14,270 nt of DNA from the NCBI GenBank assembly GCA_905221095.1, contig CAJNBV010000017.1, forward strand, positions 1-14,270, read 5' to 3'. The notes under the pieces were generated by a model. That model was not told the DNA's origin and searched no databases. It worked only from the letters and a program-made list of their open reading frames with translations. Shown piece by piece: positions 6,879 through 13,833 of the stretch (its first letter is position 1; each line of letters opens with the position of its first letter). This DNA comes from a bacterium (GTDB taxonomy: Bacteria > Bacillota > Bacilli > Lactobacillales > Streptococcaceae). The position numbers and the translations under genes were made by a program.

Positions 6879-6910
6879 AAGAAAAAATCAGTCCCCTAAA
6901 GGAGTAGATT

Positions 6911-7927
6911 ATGAAGTTATTGTCTATCGCCATTCCTAGCTATAATGCTGCGGCTTATCTTCATTACTGTGTGGAGTCGCTAGTGATTGGTGGTGAGCAA
7001 GTTGAGATTTTGATTATCAATGATGGGTCTCAGGACCAGACTCAGGAAATTGCTGAGCGCTTAGCCAGCAAGTATCCTAACATCGTTAGAGCCATCTATC
7101 AGGAAAACAAGGGCCATGGCGGTGCTGTCAATCGTGGCTTGGCAGAGGCTTCTGGTCGTTATTTTAAAGTAGTTGATAGTGATGACTGGGTGGATCCCCG
7201 TGCCTACTTGAAAATTCTTGAAACCTTGCAGGAACTAGAGAACGAGGGGCAAGAGGTGGATGCCTTTGTGACTAATTTTGTCTATGAAAAGGAAGGTCAG
7301 TCTCGCAAGAAGAGTATGAGTTACGAGTCAGTCTTGCCTGTCCAGCAGATTTTTGGCTGGGACCAGGTCGGAAATTTCTCAAAAGGCCAGTATATCATGA
7401 TGCACTCGCTGATTTACCGGACAGATTTGTTGCGAGCCAGCCAGTTCCAACTGCCTGAACATACTTTTTATGTCGATAATCTCTTTGTCTTTACCCCCCT
7501 TCAGCAGGTCAAGACCATGTACTATTTGCCTGTCGACTTTTATCGTTATTTGATTGGGCGTGAGGACCAGTCTGTCAACGAGCAAGTGATGATTAAACGC
7601 ATTGACCAGCAACTCAAGGTCAATCGACTCTTGGTAGACCAGCTTGATTTGTCCAAAGTAAGCCATCCCAAAATGCGAGAATACCTGCTGAATCACATTG
7701 AGATTACGACGGTTATTTCTAGCGCCTTGCTCAATCGAGCTGGAACAGCAGAGCATCTGGACAAAAAACGGGAGCTGTGGACCTATATTCAACAGGAAAA
7801 TCCAGAGGTCTTTCAAGCTATCCGTAAGACCATGCTCAGCCGTTTGACCAAACACTCCGTCTTGCCAGCTCGCAAACTTTCCAATGTCGTCTATCAAATC
7901 ACCAAATCTGTTTATGGATTTAATTAA
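6911..7927 (+). CDS. Family 2 (GT-A fold) glycosyltransferase
   Basis: This 338-residue protein has no membrane segment. Residues 1 to about 110 are a GT-A nucleotide-sugar-binding domain: IAIPSYNAAAYL (6-17), IINDGSQDQT (35-44), the NKGHGGAVNRGL segment (66-77) and the metal-binding DSDD (89-92). The C-terminal two thirds are mostly helical and would set acceptor specificity, which cannot be read here. It should transfer a sugar from a nucleotide sugar at the cytoplasmic face of the membrane. It is not next to capsule, teichoic acid or SecA2 glycosylation genes. Its nearest neighbour is the PavB-like adhesin downstream, but the promoter at 7999 separates them, so a shared task is not implied. 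The ribosome-binding site is AAAGGAG, 8 nt before the ATG. No clear terminator follows. Confidence 0.85.
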   Translation: MKLLSIAIPSYNAAAYLHYCVESLVIGGEQVEILIINDGSQDQTQEIAERLASKYPNIVRAIYQENKGHGGAVNRGLAEASGRYFKVVDSDDWVDPRAYLKILETLQELENEGQEVDAFVTNFVYEKEGQSRKKSMSYESVLPVQQIFGWDQVGNFSKGQYIMMHSLIYRTDLLRASQFQLPEHTFYVDNLFVFTPLQQVKTMYYLPVDFYRYLIGREDQSVNEQVMIKRIDQQLKVNRLLVDQLDLSKVSHPKMREYLLNHIEITTVISSALLNRAGTAEHLDKKRELWTYIQQENPEVFQAIRKTMLSRLTKHSVLPARKLSNVVYQITKSVYGFN

Positions 7928-7950
7928 TATAAGTATTTTATAAGAGGGAT

Positions 7951-8004
7951 TTAAGAAAAATTTTAACTTTTTCTTAATCCTTTTTAATTTTAGGAGATTA
8001 TACT
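7951..8004 (+). promoter_or_regulatory. Promoter and probable activator site of the SSURE adhesin gene
   Basis: TATACT (7999-8004) is the -10, with only a weak match to a -35, as expected of an activated promoter. Upstream is a perfect 10-bp inverted repeat, TTAAGAAAAA (7951-7960) and TTTTTCTTAA (7968-7977), with a seven-base loop. TTAA recurs at 7951, 7963, 7974 and 7984, about one helical turn apart. TTTAA-N6-CTTAA (7962-7977) resembles the GTTAA-N6-GTTAA site of the staphylococcal regulator SaeR, to which the pneumococcal TCS08 regulator is considered related. The dyad could instead end glycosyltransferase transcripts. Confidence 0.6.
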
Positions 8005-8042
8005 AGAGTCATCAAATAAAGAAAAACTCTAAGGAGAATCCT

Positions 8043-10754
8043 ATGAAATTCAATCCAAATCAAAGATATACTCGATGGTCTATTCGCCGTCTTAGTGTCG
8101 GTGTCGCCTCAGTTGTTGTGGCCAGTGGCTTCTTTGTCCTAGTTGGTCAACCAAGTTCGGTGCGTGCCGATGTGGTTAATCCAACCCCTGCTCAAGTCGT
8201 ACCAGACGCTGCTTCAGTGAGTGAAAAGAGCGACTTACCAGCAGAACTTCTCAAAGAAGCAGTCGATACAGCTCTTCCTTCAGAACAGGCAGAGTCAGCG
8301 CCTAAAGCAAGCTTGGATACTACAAGCTCTCCAGAAAAAACGGATGTAGCTGCTAAAGACCAAGTAGTAGCACCTAAAGAAGAAGTGCAAGCAAAACCAG
8401 AGTCTAAGAAAGAAACAGAAGATGCGGTTAAACCTGCGACAAATCCTGCGCCTGCAGTTTCTGGACAAGACCGTGAAGCAAATGAAGCTCAACCAGCAAC
8501 CACCCCAGCCGAAGTTCAAAAAGGCGTGGCTGACAATACCAAAGACACAGTAGACGTCCCAGCTGCATATTTGGACAAAGCTAACTTCCCTGGTCCATTT
8601 ACAGCCGGTGTCAACCAAGTCATCCCATACGAATTCTTCGCCGGAGACGGTATGTTAACTCGTTTGATTTTGAAAGCTTCAGACAAGGCCCCATGGTCCG
8701 ACAATGGTTCAGCTAAAAATCCAGCTCTCCCACCAGTAGAAAACTTGGGCAAAGGTCTCTATTTCTATGAAGTAGATTTGGCAGGAACTCAAGGTAAATC
8801 AGACAAAGATTTGTTAGACTTGTTGAAACAAAACGGCACTCAAAGCTATAGAGCTACTATTAAAGTGTACGGTGCGAAAGATGGTAAGGCTGATTTGACT
8901 AATCTCGTAGCGACAAAAGATTTGGATGTCAATTTGAACGGCTTGACTACTCCAGCTGAAGTTCAAAAAGGTGTGGCTGACAACACCAAAGACACGGTAG
9001 ACGTTCCAGCAACATACTTGGACAAAGCTAACTTCCCTGGCCCATTCACAGCCGGCGTTAACCAAGTTATTCCATACGAATTCTTCGCCGGTGACGGTAT
9101 GTTGACTCGTCTTATCTTGAAAGCATCCGACAAGGCCCCATGGTCAGACAACGGTTCAGCTAAAAATCCAGCTCTTCCACCAGTAGAAAAATTGGGCAAA
9201 GGCCTTTACTTCTATGAAGTGGACTTGGCCGGCACTCAAGGCAAATCAGACAAAGATTTGTTAGACTTGTTGAAACAAAATGGCACTCAAAGTTACAAGG
9301 CAACTATCAAGGTGTACGGTGCAAAAGATGGCAAGGCCGATTTGACAAATCTCGTAGCGACTAAGAATTTGGATGTCAATTTGAATGGTTTAACTACCCC
9401 AGCTGAAGTGCAAAAAGGTGTAGCCGACAATACTAAAGACACAGTAGACGTCCCAGCCACTTACTTGGATAAAGCGAATTTCCCAGGCCCATTCACAGCC
9501 GGTGTTAACCAAGTTATTCCATACGAATTCTTCGCTGGAGACGGTATGTTAACTCGTCTTATCTTGAAAGCATCCGACAAGGCTCCATGGTCAGACAACG
9601 GTTCGGCTAAAAACCCAGCTCTCTCACCAGTAGAGAAATTGGGCAAAGGTCTTTACTTCTATGAAGTGGATTTGGCCGGTACCCAAGGTAAATCTGACAA
9701 AGAACTTCTTGACCTCTTGAAACAAAACGGCACTCAAAGCTATAAAGCTACTATCAAAGTGTACGGTGCAAAAGACGGCAAGGCAGACTTGAGCAATCTC
9801 GTAGCGACAAAAGATTTGAATGTCAATTTGAATGGCTTGACCACTCCAGCTGAAGTTCAAAAAGGTGTGGCTTACAATACTAAAGACACAGTGGATGTTC
9901 CAGCTACATACTTGGACAAAGCCAACTTCCCTGGTCCATTCACAGCAGGTGTTAACCAAGTTATTCCATACGAATTCTTCGCCGGAGACGGTATGTTAAC
10001 TCGTTTGATTTTGAAAGCTTCAGACAAGGCTCCATGGTCAGACAATGGTTCAGCTAAAAATCCTGCCCTCCCACCAGTAGAAAAATTGGGCAAAGGTCTT
10101 TACTTCTACGAAGTAGACTTGGCAGGTACTCAAGGTAAATCAGATAAAGAGCTTCTTGACCTCTTGAAACAAAACGGCACTCAAAGCTATAAAGCTACTA
10201 TCAAGGTGTACGGTGCTAAAGACGGCAAGGCAGATTTGAGCAATCTCGTAGCGACTAAAGAATTGACAGTGAACTTGAATGGACATCAGTCTCTTACTCC
10301 GATGCAATCAGGTTTCGTCCCATCTTCTAATAATTCAGCTATGCCGGCTCCAATGATGAATAGTCATCAAGATGCGTCTAAGATGAACGCTCAAATACCA
10401 AGTGCCAATCAAGATGAGATGAAATCTAAAATGCCAGCTGCTAGCCAGGATAAGATGATGCCTAACAAAGAGCAGGACAAAACCATGAATGCTAGCCAGC
10501 CTATGGCAACACCAAGCATGAAACAAGATCAAGCTCCAGCAACATCAAGCAAAATGTCTGATGAAGGCAAGATGGCATCTAATAACAAGGTATCAAGTCC
10601 AATGATGGCTGATCAAAAGAAAGAGCAAAAAGACATGCTTCCATATACTGGTGAAGCTCAAACATCAATGGCTACTCTTGGATTCTTTGGACTCGCCTTG
10701 GCTGGACTGCTAAGTGGCCTCGGTTTGAAAGCTAAAAGAGATGAAAATGACTAG
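8043..10754 (+). CDS. pavB: Sortase-anchored adhesin with four SSURE repeats (PavB-like)
   Basis: This is a 903-residue cell-wall surface protein. Residues 1-42 are a YSIRK-like signal peptide (RWSIRRLSVGVAS at 11-23, probable cleavage after VRA). Residues 43-152 are an Ala/Pro/Glu/Lys-rich linker. Four near-identical 149-residue SSURE repeats follow (153-301, 302-450, 451-599, 600-748). Residues 749-865 are an unusual methionine-rich linker with 17 Met. The end is a sorting signal: LPYTG (866-870), a hydrophobic helix and KAKRDEND. SSURE repeats bind fibronectin (and plasminogen) in PavB, the pneumococcal adherence and virulence factor B, whose gene lies next to the TCS08 genes as here. Repeat number varies among strains. 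The ribosome-binding site AAGGAG (8031-8036) precedes the ATG by 6 nt. Antisense ORFs recurring at the repeat period are artefacts of the repeats. Confidence 0.93.
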   Translation: MKFNPNQRYTRWSIRRLSVGVASVVVASGFFVLVGQPSSVRADVVNPTPAQVVPDAASVSEKSDLPAELLKEAVDTALPSEQAESAPKASLDTTSSPEKTDVAAKDQVVAPKEEVQAKPESKKETEDAVKPATNPAPAVSGQDREANEAQPATTPAEVQKGVADNTKDTVDVPAAYLDKANFPGPFTAGVNQVIPYEFFAGDGMLTRLILKASDKAPWSDNGSAKNPALPPVENLGKGLYFYEVDLAGTQGKSDKDLLDLLKQNGTQSYRATIKVYGAKDGKADLTNLVATKDLDVNLNGLTTPAEVQKGVADNTKDTVDVPATYLDKANFPGPFTAGVNQVIPYEFFAGDGMLTRLILKASDKAPWSDNGSAKNPALPPVEKLGKGLYFYEVDLAGTQGKSDKDLLDLLKQNGTQSYKATIKVYGAKDGKADLTNLVATKNLDVNLNGLTTPAEVQKGVADNTKDTVDVPATYLDKANFPGPFTAGVNQVIPYEFFAGDGMLTRLILKASDKAPWSDNGSAKNPALSPVEKLGKGLYFYEVDLAGTQGKSDKELLDLLKQNGTQSYKATIKVYGAKDGKADLSNLVATKDLNVNLNGLTTPAEVQKGVAYNTKDTVDVPATYLDKANFPGPFTAGVNQVIPYEFFAGDGMLTRLILKASDKAPWSDNGSAKNPALPPVEKLGKGLYFYEVDLAGTQGKSDKELLDLLKQNGTQSYKATIKVYGAKDGKADLSNLVATKELTVNLNGHQSLTPMQSGFVPSSNNSAMPAPMMNSHQDASKMNAQIPSANQDEMKSKMPAASQDKMMPNKEQDKTMNASQPMATPSMKQDQAPATSSKMSDEGKMASNNKVSSPMMADQKKEQKDMLPYTGEAQTSMATLGFFGLALAGLLSGLGLKAKRDEND
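8499..10286 (+). repeat. Four tandem 447-bp SSURE-coding repeats
   Basis: The units start at 8499, 8946, 9393 and 9840, with an exact period of 447 bp. Each begins with codons for TTPAEVQKGVA and ends at VNLNG. Protein differences are few: AAYLD versus ATYLD, VEN versus VEK, SYRA versus SYKA, DKDLL versus DKELL, LPPVE versus LSPVE, and VADN versus VAYN in unit 4. DNA differences are mostly synonymous. Homologous recombination between units could change the repeat count. Confidence 0.95.
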
Positions 10755-10798
10755 TCTAGCTACAGACTTTCTATCTAGGATTTGAAAAATTCAGATAT

Positions 10799-10828
10799 CG
10801 ATTAGAATGTTCGTAAAGCGATTAAAAT
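10799..10828 (+). repeat. Direct repeat upstream of the response regulator gene
   Basis: CGATTAGAAT (10799-10808) and CGATTAAAAT (10819-10828) match at 9 of 10 positions and start 20 bp apart, flanking the expected -35 region of the promoter at 10834. Two helical turns of spacing suits a dimeric OmpR-family regulator, so this may be an autoregulatory site. Confidence 0.45.
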
Positions 10829-10863
10829 AGTGTTATACTATTGTGGTATAGCACTGTTTTTTT
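10829..10863 (+). terminator. Terminator of the adhesin gene overlapping the response regulator promoter
   Basis: AGTGTTATAC (10829-10838) and GTATAGCACT (10846-10855) pair over 10 positions (one T-G) around a seven-base loop, followed by G and seven T. It lies 75 bp after the adhesin stop. The likely -10 of the next gene, TATACT (10834-10839), is inside the left arm, so transcripts from that promoter start after the left arm and cannot form the hairpin. Confidence 0.65.
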
Positions 10864-10877
10864 CAAAGGAGAGACAG

Positions 10878-11576
10878 ATGGGAAAGACAATTTTACTCGT
10901 TGACGACGAGGTAGCAATCACGGATATTCATCAACGTTATCTGGTTCAGGCAGGATATCAGGTTTTGGTAGCTCATGATGGGGTAGAGGCCTTAGAAATC
11001 TTCAAGCGAAAACCGATTGATTTGATTATTACAGATATCATGATGCCTCGGATGGATGGTTATGATTTGATTAGTGAGGTTCAGTATCAATCTCCAGATC
11101 AGCCTTTTCTCTTTATCACGGCTAAGACTAGCGAGCAGGACAAGATTTATGGCCTGAGCTTAGGGGCAGATGACTTTATTGCCAAGCCCTTTAGCCCGCG
11201 TGAGCTGGTTTTGCGTGTCCACAATATCTTGCGTCGCCTTCATCGTGGAGGTGAGACAGAGGTTGTCAGTCTCGGGGATTTACGGATGAATCACGGTAGC
11301 CATGAGGTCCAAGTTGGAGATGTAGCGCTTGATTTGACAGTCAAATCCTTCGAACTTCTATGGCTTTTAGCCAGCAATCCAGAGCGGGTTTTCTCTAAGA
11401 CAGACCTCTATGAAAAGGTCTGGCAAGAAGATTATGTGGATGATACCAATACCTTGAATGTTCATATTCATGCTCTTCGACAGGAGTTGGCTAAACATGC
11501 CAGTGTAGAAACGCCTACTATCAAAACCGTCTGGGGCTTGGGCTACAAAATTGAGAAAGCACGAGGTAGTCAATGA
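10878..11576 (+). CDS. rr08: OmpR/PhoB-family response regulator (TCS08-like)
   Basis: The protein has 232 residues from the ATG at 10878, which follows AAAGGAGA. The GTG at 10830 would add 16 residues, but it lies inside the promoter/terminator and is rejected. The receiver domain (1 to about 120) has the acidic pair D9-D10, phosphoacceptor D53 (IITDIMMP), T81 and K103 (AKPFSP). The winged-helix DNA-binding domain (about 130-230) ends in the usual TVWGLGYKIE. The kinase gene overlaps its stop codon (ATGA at 11573-11576). Position and gene order (adhesin, regulator, kinase, rpsD) match pneumococcal TCS08, which is reported to control pavB and other surface adhesins. Likely targets here are the adhesin promoter at 7951-8004 and its own promoter. 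Confidence 0.9.
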   Translation: MGKTILLVDDEVAITDIHQRYLVQAGYQVLVAHDGVEALEIFKRKPIDLIITDIMMPRMDGYDLISEVQYQSPDQPFLFITAKTSEQDKIYGLSLGADDFIAKPFSPRELVLRVHNILRRLHRGGETEVVSLGDLRMNHGSHEVQVGDVALDLTVKSFELLWLLASNPERVFSKTDLYEKVWQEDYVDDTNTLNVHIHALRQELAKHASVETPTIKTVWGLGYKIEKARGSQ

Positions 11577-12625
11577 AATTAAAAAGTTATATTTTAGTGG
11601 GGTATATCATTTCAACACTTCTAACGATTATCGTGGTTTTTTGGGCCATCCAGCGCATGTTAATTGAGCAAAGAGAAATTTATTTCCTGATTGGTATGAC
11701 TTTAATCGCAAGTTTTGTTGGTGCTGGGATTAGTCTCTTTCTCCTATCGCCTGTCTTTACATCATTGGCCAAACTTAAGGAACATGCCAAGCGAGTAGCG
11801 GACAAGGACTTCCCTGCAAATCTGGAGGTTCAAGGGCCTGCAGAATTTCAGCAATTAGGCCAAGCCTTCAATGAAATGTCCCATGATTTGCAGGCAACCT
11901 TTGATTCCTTGGAAGAAAGCGAACGAGAAAAGGGCTTGATGATTGCCCAGCTGTCGCATGATATCAAGACCCCCATCACTTCGATCCAAGCGACGGTAGA
12001 AGGGATTTTGGATGGGGTTATCAAGGAGGGAGAACAAGCTCATTATCTAGCAACCATTGGACGCCAGACAGAAAGGCTTAATAAACTGGTTGAGGAGTTG
12101 AATTTTTTGACCCTAAACACAGCTAGAAATCAGGTGGAAACTACCAGCAAAGACAGCATTTTTCTGGATCAGCTCTTGATTGAGTGCATGAGTGAATTTC
12201 AGTTCTTGATTGAGCAGGAGGAGCGAGATGTCCACTTGCAGGTAATCCCAGAGTCTGCCCGGATTGAAGGAGATTATGCCAAACTTTCTCGCATCTTGGT
12301 GAATCTGGTCAATAACGCTTTTAAATACTCAGCTCCAGGAACCAAGCTGGAAGTGGTGGCTAAGCTGGATAATAACCAGCTTTCAATCAGTGTGACCGAT
12401 GAGGGGCAGGGCATTGCCCCAGAGGACTTGGAGAATATTTTCAAACGCCTTTACCGTGTCGAAACTTCTCGCAATATGAAAACAGGTGGGCATGGCTTAG
12501 GCCTTGCGATTGCGCGTGAATTGGCCCATCAATTGGGTGGAGAAATCACAGTCAGCAGCCAGTACGGCCTCGGAAGCACCTTTACTCTCCTTCTTAACCT
12601 CTCTGGTAATGAAAATAAAGCTTAA
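11573..12625 (+). CDS. hk08: Sensor histidine kinase with minimal extracellular loop (TCS08-like)
   Basis: This 350-residue membrane kinase has two membrane helices (about 6-26 and 37-59) joined by only about 10 residues outside the cell. That is typical of kinases that sense in the membrane or through a partner. A HAMP-like segment runs from about 60 to 112. The HisKA domain has SHDIKTP with phosphorylated H129. The ATPase domain has the N box (NLVNNAFKY, N248), DEGQG (276-280) and GGHGLGLA (305-312). It phosphorylates the regulator encoded just upstream, with which it is translationally coupled. The signal is unknown. No terminator is visible between its stop and the rpsD promoter 6 bp further on. 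Confidence 0.9.
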   Translation: MKLKSYILVGYIISTLLTIIVVFWAIQRMLIEQREIYFLIGMTLIASFVGAGISLFLLSPVFTSLAKLKEHAKRVADKDFPANLEVQGPAEFQQLGQAFNEMSHDLQATFDSLEESEREKGLMIAQLSHDIKTPITSIQATVEGILDGVIKEGEQAHYLATIGRQTERLNKLVEELNFLTLNTARNQVETTSKDSIFLDQLLIECMSEFQFLIEQEERDVHLQVIPESARIEGDYAKLSRILVNLVNNAFKYSAPGTKLEVVAKLDNNQLSISVTDEGQGIAPEDLENIFKRLYRVETSRNMKTGGHGLGLAIARELAHQLGGEITVSSQYGLGSTFTLLLNLSGNENKA

Positions 12626-12631
12626 AACCCC

Positions 12632-12660
12632 TTTACAAATCCAGCTATTCATGGTAGAAT
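12632..12660 (+). promoter_or_regulatory. Promoter of rpsD
   Basis: TTTACA (12632-12637) and TAGAAT (12655-12660) are 17 bp apart, with TGG before the -10 giving an extended element. Transcription should start near 12667, leaving a leader of about 150 nt. Confidence 0.85.
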
Positions 12661-12666
12661 GGATTT

Positions 12667-12819
12667 TGTGTGAAATATCAGCAGGGAAGCATGAAGCTCG
12701 TCAACAGGTGTCTTATGATAAGTAACCTTGGCTGTTTAGGCGAAGGGCATCTGCACGAATCAGGGCTTTCTAAGTGACTATTTCCACCGAAATATTATTT
12801 ATATCAGGAGGACATTCAC
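12667..12819 (+). ncRNA. Structured rpsD leader, probable S4 autoregulatory element
   Basis: The leader folds by eye into nested helices. A closing stem pairs GTG(T)GAAATA (12668-12677) with TATTTCCAC (12779-12787). Inside it, GAAGCTC (12693-12699) pairs with GGGCTTTC (12763-12770, one bulge), and a hairpin is made from AGGT/ACCT (12706-12709 with 12725-12728) and CTTA/TAAG. TATTTC (12779-12784) can instead pair with the following GAAATA (12789-12794), just before AGGAGG (12806-12811), so two exclusive folds are possible. S4 represses its own mRNA leader in Bacillus subtilis; that this different leader does the same is inference. Confidence 0.55.
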
Positions 12820-13431
12820 ATGTCACGTTATACAGGACCATCTTGGAAACAAGCTCGTCGCCTTGGCCTTTCACTTACAGGTACAGGTAAAGAATTGGCA
12901 CGTCGTAACTACGTACCAGGACAACACGGACCAAACAACCGTTCTAAATTGTCAGAATACGGTTTGCAATTGGCTGAAAAACAAAAACTTCGTTTCACTT
13001 ACGGTGTAGGTGAAAAACAATTCCGTAACTTGTTCGTACAAGCTACAAAAATCAAAGGCGGAATCCTAGGTTTCAACTTCATGCTTCTTTTGGAACGTCG
13101 TTTGGATAACGTTGTTTACCGTCTTGGTCTTGCGACTACTCGTCGTCAAGCTCGTCAATTCGTAAACCACGGTCACATCCTTGTTGATGGAAAACGCGTT
13201 GATATCCCATCATACCGCGTAACTCCAGGTCAAGTGATCTCAGTTCGTGAAAAATCATTGAAAGTTCCAGCTATCCTTGAAGCAGTAGAAGCTACTCTTG
13301 GACGTCCAGCATTCGTATCATTCGACGCTGAAAAATTGGAAGGTTCATTGACTCGCTTGCCAGAACGCGACGAAATTAACCCAGAAATCAACGAAGCACT
13401 TGTCGTTGAATTCTACAACAAAATGCTTTAA
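12820..13431 (+). CDS. rpsD: 30S ribosomal protein S4
   Basis: This 203-residue protein has the usual S4 length. It begins [20 protein letters not shown] and has the N-terminal rRNA-binding domain, here in the cysteine-free form without a zinc site. The S4 RNA-binding domain (about 93-155) is [13 protein letters not shown]...[20 protein letters not shown]. It nucleates 30S assembly by binding the 5' domain of 16S rRNA and acts in decoding fidelity. The codon use is strongly biased (cgt, cca, aac, ggt), as in highly expressed streptococcal genes and unlike the kinase gene before it. A strong ribosome-binding site AGGAGG lies 8 nt before the ATG. The gene stands alone, with its own promoter and terminator. 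Confidence 0.98.
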   Translation: MSRYTGPSWKQARRLGLSLTGTGKELARRNYVPGQHGPNNRSKLSEYGLQLAEKQKLRFTYGVGEKQFRNLFVQATKIKGGILGFNFMLLLERRLDNVVYRLGLATTRRQARQFVNHGHILVDGKRVDIPSYRVTPGQVISVREKSLKVPAILEAVEATLGRPAFVSFDAEKLEGSLTRLPERDEINPEINEALVVEFYNKML

Positions 13432-13451
13432 TTTTAAGATATATCTTACAG

Positions 13452-13475
13452 AAAGCCTACAACAGTGGGCTTTTT
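13452..13475 (+). terminator. Rho-independent terminator of rpsD
   Basis: AAAGCCTAC and GTGGGCTTT pair over nine positions (one T-G) with an AACA loop, ending in a run of five T. It begins 20 bp after the stop codon. Confidence 0.9.
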
Positions 13476-13572
13476 GCTTTGTCTTAAAAGCTTGATTTCT
13501 GAGTTTGTTTAGAGATTTGCTAGTAAGATTATTTGCGTATCTAAGTCTATTTATGCCAAGAATTAAGCGATG

Positions 13573-13601
13573 TTGATGATATAAATCTGGTATGATATAA
13601 T
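13573..13601 (+). promoter_or_regulatory. Promoter of toxin mRNA, Fst-type module 1
   Basis: TTGATG (13573-13578) and TATAAT (13596-13601) are 17 bp apart, with the extended element TATGA before the -10. The predicted start is near 13608. This is one of the best promoter matches in the window. Confidence 0.85.
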
Positions 13602-13608
13602 ATTTTGG

Positions 13609-13632
13609 CCCCCTCACTTTAAGGAAGGGAGG
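13609..13632 (+). promoter_or_regulatory. Hairpin hiding the toxin ribosome-binding site, module 1
   Basis: CCCCCTC (13609-13615) pairs with GAAGGGAG (13624-13631) around an eight-base loop, with one bulged A and one C-A mismatch. The right arm contains the Shine-Dalgarno sequence AGGGAGG. The same fold in module 2 has a fully paired stem. Fst mRNAs are known to use a 5' stem-loop to delay toxin translation. Confidence 0.6.
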
Positions 13633-13640
13633 TGTTACAT

Positions 13641-13736
13641 ATGTTAGAAACTTTACTCACAGTGTTTCTAGCTCCGTTACTTATTAACGTGTTATCTGAG
13701 CTTTTCAAGTTATGGCTTAAGAAACGTAAAAAGTAA
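13641..13736 (+). CDS. Fst/Ldr-family type I toxin, module 1 (31 aa)
   Basis: This small ORF of 31 codons encodes a peptide beginning MLETLLTVFLAPLLINVLSE and ending FKLWLKKRKK. It has one hydrophobic membrane helix (about 5-22) with the central Ala-Pro that marks Fst-like toxins, then a strongly basic tail. Such peptides insert in the membrane and disturb it or cell-wall growth when their antisense RNA is lost. Support is unusually strong because every other part of a par/fst locus is in place: promoter at 13573, Shine-Dalgarno AAGGGAGG in a hairpin, bidirectional terminator at 13767-13788, antisense promoter at 13834-13862, and matching direct repeats on both sides. The gene is too short for ordinary gene callers. 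Its relative in module 2 differs at about one position in four. Confidence 0.88.
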   Translation: MLETLLTVFLAPLLINVLSELFKLWLKKRKK

Positions 13737-13760
13737 TGGTTAACCCTTTTAGAGGGTAGC

Positions 13761-13795
13761 AAAAAACCCCATCGGTGGCACGATGGGGCTTTTTT
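13761..13795. terminator. Bidirectional terminator shared by toxin mRNA and antisense RNA, module 1
   Basis: CCCCATCG (13767-13774) and CGATGGGG (13781-13788) form a perfect 8-bp stem with a GTGGCA loop. It has six A on the left and six T on the right, so it works in both directions. A smaller hairpin ACCCT/AGGGT (13743-13757) precedes it in both modules. Confidence 0.92.
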
Positions 13796-13827
13796 AGTTA
13801 CATATGCTGTAACTTTACTCACATTGT
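13761..13827 (-). ncRNA. Antisense antitoxin RNA (RNA II-like), module 1
   Basis: The predicted RNA is about 67 nt, starting near 13827 from the minus-strand promoter TTGAAA (13862-13857), 17 bp, TAGAAT (13839-13834), with TG before the -10. It ends at the shared terminator. It contains the complements of two direct repeats: DRa GTTACATATG (13797-13806, also at 13634-13643 over the toxin start codon) and DRb AACTTTACTCACA (13811-13823, also at 13649-13661 in toxin codons 3-7). Pairing at these and at the terminator loop would block toxin translation, as in the pAD1 par locus. Confidence 0.85.
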
Positions 13828-13833
13828 AAGTTC

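Noticed and set aside
8516..10093. Series of minus-strand ORFs with near-identical proteins (MPNFSTGGRAGFLAEPLSDHG type) inside the adhesin gene
   Set aside because: They recur at the 447-bp repeat period and are reverse-strand reflections of the conserved SSURE repeats; none has its own ribosome-binding site or promoter.
8499..10286. CRISPR-like tandem repeats
   Set aside because: The 447-bp in-frame contiguous repeats encode protein and have no spacers.
10830..10877. Upstream GTG start for the response regulator
   Set aside because: It lies in the -10/terminator region with no Shine-Dalgarno sequence; the ATG at 10878 has AAAGGAGA and gives the usual regulator length.
12504..12725. 73-residue plus-strand ORF at the end of the kinase gene
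   Set aside because: It is mostly the kinase in another frame and continues through the rpsD promoter and leader.
13477..13566. Spacer between the rpsD terminator and toxin module 1
   Set aside because: No ORF, promoter or stable dyad worth naming was seen.
13619..13822. 67-residue minus-strand ORF over toxin module 1
   Set aside because: It runs through the terminator hairpin and antisense to the toxin. The strand's real product is the short antisense RNA, and the ORF lacks a ribosome-binding site.
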